From Aureispira sp963837355 (GTDB taxonomy: Bacteria; Bacteroidota; Bacteroidia; Chitinophagales; Saprospiraceae): a stretch of 64,000 nucleotides of DNA. The DNA lies in assembly GCA_963837355.1 (NCBI GenBank), contig CAWIMY010000002.1:1144587-1208586 (forward strand). The letters run 5' to 3'. Positions 55,786 through 64,000 of the stretch are shown here, one piece after another. The position numbers and the translations under genes are program-made. The notes beneath the pieces were generated by a model. The model was not told the origin of the DNA, did not search any database, and saw only the letters and a list, made by a program, of their open reading frames with translations. Numbering within the stretch: the first letter of the stretch is position 1; each line of letters starts with the position of its first letter.

Positions 55786-56343
55786 ATGAAATTGAACATG
55801 CGCAACCGTAACGCCTTTCTTGTTTTGTCCCTGCTTTTGGTAGGGGCGTGGCTAAGTTTTTTGACTTGGCGACCACAGCCCAATGCGATGAAATTGGCTT
55901 ATGTACAGGCTGATTATTTATTTGAAAATTATGCAGGCAGTACCGAAGCCTACCACGATTTGCAAACCAAAACAGCACAGTGGAGCGAGGGCTTAGATTC
56001 GCTCTCTACAGCTTACAAAGCAGTCTACGCTAGCTACAATAGCCAAAAAGCTACCTTAGCCAGTGCCCAACGCAGCGCGCTGGAGCAGCAATTGCAACAG
56101 CGACAAACGGCCTTTGAACGCTACCATCAACAAGTAGAAGCTGACCGCAAGGTGCAGGATGAGCGCCTGACGGAAGCCTTGTTGACGCAGATTGATGCGT
56201 ACATTCGTGCTTATGCCGAGGAGGAAGGGTATGATATGATCTTTTCGAGTGGAGGAAGCAGCAACTTGGTTTACAGCAAAGAAACGTACAATGTGACAGA
56301 AGCCGTGTTGGCCTACATCAATAAACGATACAAGGATGAATAA
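55786..56343 (+). CDS. Skp/OmpH-family periplasmic chaperone
   Basis: The 185-residue product has an N-terminal hydrophobic segment (FLVLSLLLVGAWLSFLTW) that may be a signal or anchor. It is followed by MKLAYVQADYLFENYAGSTE and a long Gln- and Ala-rich coiled coil (RSALEQQLQQRQTAFERYHQ), closing with AYAEEEGYDMIFSSGGSSNL and VYSKETYNVTEAVLAYIN. This is the Skp/OmpH pattern. Skp holds unfolded outer-membrane proteins in the periplasm. The next gene starts 8 bases before its end. Because several Skp-like genes are usual in Bacteroidota, I do not assign a symbol. Confidence 0.85.
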   Translation: MKLNMRNRNAFLVLSLLLVGAWLSFLTWRPQPNAMKLAYVQADYLFENYAGSTEAYHDLQTKTAQWSEGLDSLSTAYKAVYASYNSQKATLASAQRSALEQQLQQRQTAFERYHQQVEADRKVQDERLTEALLTQIDAYIRAYAEEEGYDMIFSSGGSSNLVYSKETYNVTEAVLAYINKRYKDE

Positions 56344-56953
56344 GACAATTTTAGGCGGCGTAGTTGTGTTGGCGCTTCTGCTAGTGGGCTGCCAAAACCG
56401 AGTGCAGAGTTGGCAGGAATATTACGCCTATTTGCACGCGCCCGAACACGGGTTGATCAAGGAACGGAGTATTGGAGATATGAAGTTCACCCTACAGCAT
56501 TGGCCGACGGAGGCATTGGTGCAGCACGATAAAAACAGTGGTTTGTCTACTGATAGTTTGCGAAAGCTGTATGACAATAGCCTTACGTTCTTATTGAAAC
56601 TAGAAGCCTCGGACCAGGCCGCTCAATCCTTTGATGTGATGACGGAGACAGTGTCTTCTTTAGAGGAATTTAAGAGCCAAGCCGTCGCTATGAATTTTGA
56701 TCTACAAACCTCGCTTTATATAGATGTCAATGGCCGCCGCATCAAACCCGTGTTGGCGATCTTGGAGAATACCTATGGCTTACAGCAGCATCGATTGGTC
56801 AATATCGTCTTTGCCAAAGAAGCCTTGGAGGAAGCGGGCAAGCTGCCTGAAAAACTAGATGTGGTTTTTGCCGACGAGTTGTTTGGGACAGGCAAGCACC
56901 ATTTTGTCTTCCAATCCAGCGATTTAGAAAACTTACCGACCTTAGAATTATAA
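56336..56953 (+). CDS. Lipoprotein of unknown function
   Basis: The 205-residue product has signal MNKTILGGVVVLALLLVGCQ with lipobox LVGC. The mature part has alternating charged helices (RKLYDNSLTFLLKLEASDQA) and a beta-rich end (KLDVVFADELFGTGKHHFVF). No recognised domain. It overlaps the Skp-like gene by 8 bases and precedes the Rhs-like gene, so may act with one of these in outer-membrane assembly or export of the large protein; this is inference from position. Confidence 0.7.
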   Translation: MNKTILGGVVVLALLLVGCQNRVQSWQEYYAYLHAPEHGLIKERSIGDMKFTLQHWPTEALVQHDKNSGLSTDSLRKLYDNSLTFLLKLEASDQAAQSFDVMTETVSSLEEFKSQAVAMNFDLQTSLYIDVNGRRIKPVLAILENTYGLQQHRLVNIVFAKEALEEAGKLPEKLDVVFADELFGTGKHHFVFQSSDLENLPTLEL

Positions 56954-57033
56954 TCCTATACCCTTTGCGGTTTCGCAGACCGACCATTAACAATTAGACA
57001 ATAGAAAGCAAACCTTAGTAACAACACTCCCTT

Positions 57034-60000
57034 ATGAATACATTATCCAAAACGCTGCGCATCCGCACAGCGTGGGCCTTATTGTGCTCTTTTTGAACAG
57101 TTTATTCGCTCCAAGTGCTGCTTTGGCACTTACGGCAGGGCCGACCCAGCCCGAATTCAAAAGCTTTACGCCGATTGCGACGACCAATATGGTCAACCCA
57201 TTTTCGGGCGATTTTCAATACAACCTGCCTGTGCTCAATGTACCAGGCGCGGATGGTGGCGGCTATGCCTTGTCGCTTTCTTACAATGGTAGCCCTGCCC
57301 TACACAACGAAGCCTCGTGGGTAGGGCACAACTGGACACTCAATCCTGGTGCCCTCAACCGCTCCAAAAAAGGCTTGCCTGACGATTACAAAGGCAAAGT
57401 CAAAGAACACAACCGCATCAAACCGAGCTGGACGTTTTCACGGACGATTGGAAGAAGTGTCGCTATACAAATAGGGAAATCAACTGCGGATATTGGGGGG
57501 AATATAAGCATCTCTAACAACATCACGTACAGTTTTTCTAACATACGTGGTTATGGGAAAAGCGAATACTCTGGTATTGGAGGGGGCATTTCTACTGGTC
57601 AGCAGAGTGACGTAGGGCTCAGTGCGGGAGTAGGGATTGGCCTCAATTTTTCAGGTAGAGATGTCAGTTTAAATGCGTATGTTTCTATAGGCCCTGCTCT
57701 AAATTTAGCAAGAGATAAATCTACGGGCAACACGGACGAACAGAAACACAAATTTTGGAAACAGCTGGGACACAGTGCCGCGAATGGTAATTCTGCCAGC
57801 TTTAGTATCAATCAATTATCTACAGCAAAGGTAGGAAACGCTGTTGCTAATATGGTGAAACCTGCGGCTGTCTTGAGTAAGACGTTTGGTTTTACTGCAC
57901 AAGGGTTATTTGGACCAGTTACGGCCTCTAATAGTTTGTCTGAAAATATACGCTTAGAAGTAGCTCAACCAGAGATTTTGTACGAAGCGTACGGGTACAT
58001 GTACAATCCTAGTCTTTCTACTCATAAAAAAAGGCAAGAAGATTCAATTGCGGTGATGAGCGATTATGGCGTAGAAAAAAATAGTGTGTACTCTCCGCGA
58101 GATAAGGTGATTGGTATTCCTTACAATAATGCGGATTACTTTAACGCAGTAGGAGAAGGTATTGCAGGTGGTTATCGCTTACACCATCACAAAGTGGGAC
58201 ATTATTACAGTGATTTAACTGCTTCTATTTTAAGCAAAGAAAACATCGTTATTCCAAACATCACTGGTGGTGGTGGCTATAGATTGGATGAAACAAAAAC
58301 ACCCCCAACAGGAATTGTAGGGACTATAGGAGCGAGTGTTCAGGTGGTGAACAGAGGAATTACTAAGGCTGCAATTTGGGCACCCGATAAGGAAATGGGA
58401 AGCCGCAAGCAGGCCTTTGAGTTTGACGATACCTACAACAATACGATAGAAGAAACCGACAACCTCCCTTTCTTTAGAGCAACGGGAGACTTGGGAGGTG
58501 CCTTGTTGTATGCTGATTTGGATAGTACTACTACACGAGGCGGTAATCCTATTTTTCCTGACCCAGAGGATTTGAGTGGGTTAGTCAAAGATTTCAGAGG
58601 TGGTTTTTTGGGGACGATTAGAAAAGGAACCAGTGTTTACGACGGGGAACAACCCAACAAAAATCTACCTAACATTAGCAAATACATCTCTTCGGAGCGC
58701 TATGTTGGGGACAGTAGTTATTACAAAGGGCAAGCCTCTTATATGGAATATGTTCGCAACAAGGATTTGAACAACAACAACCAACTGAATGTAAGCGAAG
58801 CCTTTGAAAAGAACGCACGTACTTTACGTTTTATCAGTCCCAACAGTACGAGCATTTCCAATGGTTCTATTGGTGAGGCAGAGCTGGCGGAGCACATCGC
58901 TCAAATTAGAGTATGGAACCCCGATGGTAACCGCTATACCTACGGTTTACCTGTTTATGTGAAGGACGAAGCGGATTTTTCCTATGGAGTGGATGTGACC
59001 AATAAGGTAGCGACCACGGATAGTTTGGCCCACTGGGGCAATGGATTGAATACGTCGTTGATCGAAAAAGCAACCTTTTATCCTGATGTAGCACGCGAAA
59101 GCCAGCTAGAAATTAAACTAGGGCAAGAGTTGCAGGAGTGGTATGCCAATAACTATTTGATGACGCAAATTACAACTCCTGATTACGTGGATGTCACGCA
59201 AGATGGGCCTTCTGCCGATGATTTTGGAGGCTATACCAGCTTTGATTACCGCCGCTGGATGCGCACAACAGGAAACAGGGCAGCTAATCGAGACCAGTGG
59301 TATCGTTACCGAACGCCTTATACGGGCTTGGCTTATCAAGAAAATGAATTGGCCAAACAAAGTGACGACATGGGAACGGTATCGAGTGGCTTGCGCGAAA
59401 ATTACTACCTCAACGCTATTGAAACCAAGTCGCACATTGCTCTTTTTATTACCAATAAAACAGTAGCCGACGAAGATTTTGATTTTGGCTTTGATACGAA
59501 TAACGCGTTGCGCCAAGCGGCCTATAATGGCTCTGGTGATGACCGTTATGATGGTTTAGGACAATTGGCCGAAACGCCGAGTGATTTAGCAGACCCTAAT
59601 GAAAACAATAGTCCTGTTGTAGCAAGCGATACGAGTGCCCTCAATAATAAAGATGCTAAGGCCGCCAGTCAACAAGTAGAGAAATTAGAACGCATTGTTC
59701 TGTTTGCCAAAAGCGATTTGTCCAAGCCCTTGGTTATTACGCACTTTGACTACGATTATTCGAGCTGGACGAATGTGACGAACAATGTACATGCGCGCTA
59801 CAATGATAATCCAACAGATGCCAAAAACAGCGGAAAATTGACGCTGAAAAAAGTGTGGTTTGAATACCAAGGGGTAAAAAATTATCGTGTTAGTCCCTAC
59901 GAATTCGATTATACCTATAAGAAAATAACGGGCGCTAACAAATTTGACCCTGTTGTTCAAGCGCGTTACCCCCACCTATTCAATAACAGCAGCGAAGGTT

Positions 60001-63000
60001 GGCCTACCTACGAAGAAGTGGCAGAACGCCCTTATTTTGATCCTAACGCCGTAGGGCGCTGGGGCAACTGGGCTTATAACGGCACGGAACGCAATAAGAA
60101 CCACTTAGATTGGCTGTATCAAGGCGAGTATGAAGCACCCTACGACCCTGCGGCATGGATGCTCAAGCAAATAAAACTGCCTTCGGGGGGCGAAATTCAT
60201 GTTCAATACGAGGAAAAAACGTACCAAACGGTGCAAGATAAGCAGGCAGCCGCAATGGTAAGTTTAAAGGCACAAGCCTCTTTTGATGATAATAGAGATA
60301 ATAAAAATAAATATTATTTGGATTTAGATGACCTTGGAATAGAAGCTACGGATACCAATAAAATGGAAGCGCTAGTAACGGCTATTAAGGAAGAACATTT
60401 CCCGAGTGGCAGTACCTTGGTCAGCTTTCCTACTTTTTCTGGAGGGGTTGAGTTTATTAGAATAGACACTGGAGAAGTAAAGCCTTCTAAACGTATCTAT
60501 TTTAAGTTTAAGTACAATTTGCAAAATAATAGTGACAATTCTGCGGAGTTTATTAGCGGTTATGCCGCAGTACGCAAAGTGGGAGTAGATGTGAACGGCG
60601 TGTATTTGTCACTAGGAAATATTGGAAATAGAGGTGCTTACGCTAAACGAGAGGGTATTCCGAGGCAGTTGTGTTACGACTATATTGTTGGAATGAACAA
60701 CCAAAATTTTGAGTTTGATTATCAAAACAAAGACACGGCCTTTGTAGATTATCCTAAATTAGAGGTGGATAGTAGCACTGGTTCCGCTAGTAGTAGCTAT
60801 GATGATTTTTTAGATAGGGTACGTTATGGGTTGACCAACGGAGACGATTTAGGACTAGCAGAACAGTATAAGAAAATGAAAGTTTCTCTAGCTGGCAAAA
60901 ATTACGTCCCCTATAATCAAGCCTGCAAAGACCTCCATTTCGAAGAATCCTATATCCGTGTGCCTATGGTAACGCCAAAACGGGGTGGTGGTGTACGTGT
61001 TAAGCGGGTATTGATGTACGATGCAGGCATGCACAGTGAAACAGGCGATGCACAATTGTTTGGTACCGAATACCACTATGTCAAAGAAGATGGTACTTGT
61101 AGTGGAGTTGCCAGCAATGAACCACAGCAAGGCCGAGAAGAAAATGCACTGGTGAGCCACGAAAAACGCGAAGAACAAAGTAACTATTCTAAGATTATAG
61201 CAGGCCGCGATCGCAAAGAAAGCGAGTTGCCGCATGGCGAATTTATGTTGCCGAGCCCTTCCGTACACTACAGCCGCGTAGTGCTTTCCAATATCAATGT
61301 GGAAAATGCTGCCTCCGTAGTGCAGACAAAAAGACAGGCTGGTGGTTTTACTGTCCAAGAGTACTACACAGCCGCAGATTATCCAACCAAAATGTATTTT
61401 GACGAAAGTAAAGAAGACTACGGCATTCTCAACGAGAGCGCTAGCGATCAAAATATTGATAAAACAGGCCTTTGGGGGGATATGCGTAATGGAAAGGATC
61501 ACAATTATTCTAGAAAACAGATTGCCACTATTCCTGGTGTTATTTCTTACAGTGTAGATAAGCGCTGGTTGGCGCAAGGGTTCTTATTTATACAAACCAA
61601 TATGGTAGGGCAACAACGAGAGAATACCACTTATGGGGGAACCTATGACCCACTTTATTTCTCGGATCATACTGCCTATCTATCACAGCAAAATGGCTCG
61701 TCGGACATTAGCTTAACGTCTAAAATGGAATACAGCTATTATCAACCTGGACAGACCGTGAATACTTTGGTGTACGATGCAGTCCGTGGTTTTACGGTAA
61801 AAAAGCGCCACTTGGGACTCACGGATGATGTGACGATAGTGCAACAAGCGGTGACCGATAACCAGACCACTAGTAGTTTGGATTTAGGTATGACGGTTAG
61901 TTATTTTGGTGGTGTAAATGTCACACCCAATATTGGGTTCAATTTCACCTTTGCCGAAAAGGCGATGTCTAGACACATGACGACGCGAGTATTGTATTTT
62001 CCTGCGGTATTGAAGTCGGTCAAGACAACGATGAATCGGGCGACCTCTAGCGTAGAGCATTTGGCTTTTTCAGAATTAACAGGCAGCCCGATTATCAGCA
62101 AAACAACCGATGGCTATGACCGTACGGTAGTGGCGAACTACAGTAGTGGAACGCCTGTGCCCTTGACCCATAAAGGATATTTATACAACTGGAATTTGCC
62201 TGCCGCATGGTATTATCCCAACATGGGACAACGCGCACTGAACAGCGATAATTTAAACCAATTGACGGCTTCCGTCGGTTCTGTAACGACCTATGGTAAA
62301 AAGGGAAATCCACTTGGACATGTAGGGGGAGTAAACGCTTGGGTAGCCGATACCAATACGCAGAAAAATGTATTGGCAGCTTCGGTGATGACCCTTAAAA
62401 ACAACGATTGGTTTGCCACCACCAATGATCCTGTTTTGAATAACTACGCTCCAAACGGTTTAACTACTGCTACTATTGATGAGTTGAATCAGACCTATCG
62501 TGTCTACCAGAATTTTGTCTATCAGCCAACCACTGGTGCGTCTAGCGCCAACGGCGGCAATAACCGCACCCACAGTAGCGGAATTATGGACGAGTTTACC
62601 TTTTTTGATTGGTCGCCGAATGCCGTTAATAATAATTGGAAGGCGGTATCCGAAGTCACCTTGTATTCCCCCAATGGCTATGCTTTGGAGGAGCAAGATT
62701 TGCTCGCTAATATTCCCAGCGCGGCCAAGTATGGCTATCAAAAGTTTTTGAGTACTGCTGTGGCTAAAAATGCCCGTTATACGACCATCGGCTTTGAAAG
62801 TTTTGAAGACGAGTTATTTGGGCAAGATACTGCATTGGTTGAAAATGCCCATGCAGGCCGATATGCGTTACGTGTTGGAGCAACGGCCAAAACTGTTTTG
62901 TCCAACATAGAAGTGGATCGACGAGTCAAAGATCCTACACTTGGTAATGGTTACCTATTGCGCTTATGGGTCAAAAATGAGTTGGTCAATCGCCGTCCTG

Positions 63001-63434
63001 TAATCAATTGGAGTGATCCCAGCGTGTTAGCAGCGGGTTTGCAAGTCGTATTGACCAATGGCACCACTACTACTAGCCCAATGAGTAGCCAAAAAATAGC
63101 GCAGGTGGGCGAGTGGGTTTTGTTAGACTACCGATTTGCCCCCAATAGTTTGGTTGTTGCTACCAATTATGACTTACAATTGAGCCATAAAGCGGGTAAG
63201 ACGGTATTGGTAGACGATGTACGCCTACAGCCTGTACAGGCCGAAATGTCTACCCATGTTTACGACAGTCGTTCGTTTAAGCTGTTGGCGACCTTTGGTG
63301 CAGAGCATTTTGGAGCATTTTATCAATACAATGATGAAGGTACTTTGGTGCGTACCCTAATAGAGACAGAACGCGGTCTAAAAACCATCCAAGAAAGTCA
63401 AAGTAATACCCCTATGCGGGATACAATTCAATAA
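57034..63434 (+). CDS. Giant Rhs/SpvB-like secreted protein, possible N-terminal frameshift
   Basis: The main frame starts at a GTG (57072) and gives 2120 residues. An ATG at 57034 gives a better signal peptide, MNTLSKTLRIRTAWALLCSF, but leaves frame at the T-run 57090-57094; one more T would join it to LNSLFAPSAALALTAGPTQP. The first domain has NMVNPFSGDFQYNLPVLNVP, YALSLSYNGSPALHNEASWV and GHNWTLNPGALNRSKKGLPD, as in large Rhs- or SpvB-like Bacteroidota surface proteins. The middle is long and beta-rich (WMLKQIKLPSGGEIHVQYEE, VKRVLMYDAGMHSETGDAQL), the end has LLATFGAEHFGAFYQYNDEG and TLVRTLIETERGLKTIQESQ, an Rhs-like closing repeat. No toxin domain or T9SS sorting domain is visible. It may be a shell or scaffold protein, or its partner lies beyond the window. 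Confidence 0.75.
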
Positions 63435-63508
63435 CCCTTTACCCAAAGAAGGCGAGTAGCGGCACGGACAGAGACGGCTGCGTTGCTGCTTGCTTTATAT
63501 CTATACTC

Positions 63509-64000
63509 ATGAACAAGAACTATACTTGGTTGCTTCTCTGCTGTTTTTTGGTAGCGGGAATAAGCACGGCTCATGCCCAAAAGGACTGGAGCCACCTTAT
63601 TCAAACCATTAGTCAATCCATCAAACAAGAGCCCCAACAGGCCATTCAGTTAAACTATACACAAACATCAGTGCCACGCTCTACGGAGCAAGAAAAACAG
63701 GTTGTAAAGATAGAAATTCGCCAAGAGGCTGAGCGCCAATATTTGCTGTCTTCGCAGATGGTCTACTTGGCTGATGGGCAAAGCGCCTACGCCATTTATC
63801 CCAGTGCCCAGAAGATTTTTGTGCTGGATGAATGGCAACGCGCCCAGCAGCACTTGCAAAATGGCGCTTCTGCTTTAGATATACAACAACTTTGGGAAGG
63901 TGCTGCCATTGAAGAAATAACTGCGCAACAGGCCAACCACCAACGCCTACGTATTACCCCAACTAAGGTAATGCAGCAGGTCGGACAAGTGAACGTGTTA
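63509..64000 (+). CDS. Secreted protein, possibly LolA-like, cut by the window end
   Basis: From ATG 63509, 164 codons are visible. Signal peptide MNKNYTWLLLCCFLVAGIST with cleavage near AHAQ. The following part has IRQEAERQYLLSSQMVYLAD, SAYAIYPSAQKIFVLDEWQR and LRITPTKVMQQ, loosely like the LolA/outer-membrane lipoprotein-carrier fold, which carries lipoproteins through the periplasm. Without the rest I cannot be sure. It follows the Rhs-like gene by 74 bases and may be in its operon. Confidence 0.5.
   Translation, partial: MNKNYTWLLLCCFLVAGISTAHAQKDWSHLIQTISQSIKQEPQQAIQLNYTQTSVPRSTEQEKQVVKIEIRQEAERQYLLSSQMVYLADGQSAYAIYPSAQKIFVLDEWQRAQQHLQNGASALDIQQLWEGAAIEEITAQQANHQRLRITPTKVMQQVGQVNVL

Overview
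The window looks like a chromosomal segment of a Bacteroidota bacterium, most probably of the Saprospira/Aureispira type (family Saprospiraceae). This is inferred from a type IX secretion (T9SS) cargo with a C-terminal type A sorting domain, an OmpA-family porin with thrombospondin type-3 repeats, TAnnTTTG promoter motifs, an atpD-atpC pair away from other atp genes, DUF4199-like membrane proteins, many leucine-rich-repeat and lipoprotein genes, and a giant Rhs-like surface protein. No rRNA, tRNA or CRISPR array was recognised.

Layout. 1-2.9 kb: the start of a BamA/Omp85-like gene (minus strand) diverging from atpD-atpC. 3-9.3 kb: envelope and unknown genes: a lipoprotein with crystallin-like motifs broken by one base, a tandem pair of beta-barrel paralogues that each carry their own terminator, an ATP-grasp protein, two TonB-C-domain proteins and an arginase-fold protein that has lost metal ligands. 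9.4-19.6 kb: mostly housekeeping (Glu/Leu/Phe/Val dehydrogenase, OmpA porin, Nif3-family protein plus zinc-ribbon coiled-coil partner, TPR protein, BON-LysM protein, thrS). 19.8-27.5 kb: DUF4199-like pair, FemAB/GNAT-type transferase, an acidic SFF-repeat protein, LRR lipoprotein, quinone oxidoreductase, class-3 lipase, NdpA-like nucleoid protein. 27.6-40 kb: T9SS beta-propeller cargo, YhdH/ZADH-like reductase, radA, MBL hydrolase, DEDDh exonuclease, LRR protein, flavoprotein, priA.

40.4-55.4 kb is an accessory region. A type I restriction-modification locus (hsdM-hsdS-prrC-like-hsdR, minus strand) lies between two copies of a ~165-bp repeat. hsdM and hsdR are open, hsdS is a wreck that still carries a TAEL 12-bp repeat tract, and the anticodon-nuclease-like gene has two frame breaks. 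A 236-bp element with 17-bp terminal inverted repeats sits beside hsdR. Downstream come a sulfotransferase/condensation-domain fusion translationally coupled to an unknown gene, fragments of the same repeat family, a dead 3-hydroxyacyl-CoA dehydrogenase gene and an IS1 remnant. 55.8-64 kb: a Skp/OmpH-like chaperone, a lipoprotein, the ~2130-residue Rhs-like protein and the start of a small secreted protein.

A cross-cutting observation: thrS, the ZADH reductase, the crystallin-like lipoprotein, the prrC-like gene (twice) and the Rhs-like gene are all restored to full length by changing one homopolymer run by one base. Since thrS is normally essential, base-call errors in this assembly are the simplest explanation; hsdS and the 3-hydroxyacyl-CoA dehydrogenase gene, with several or substitution-type lesions, look truly dead.
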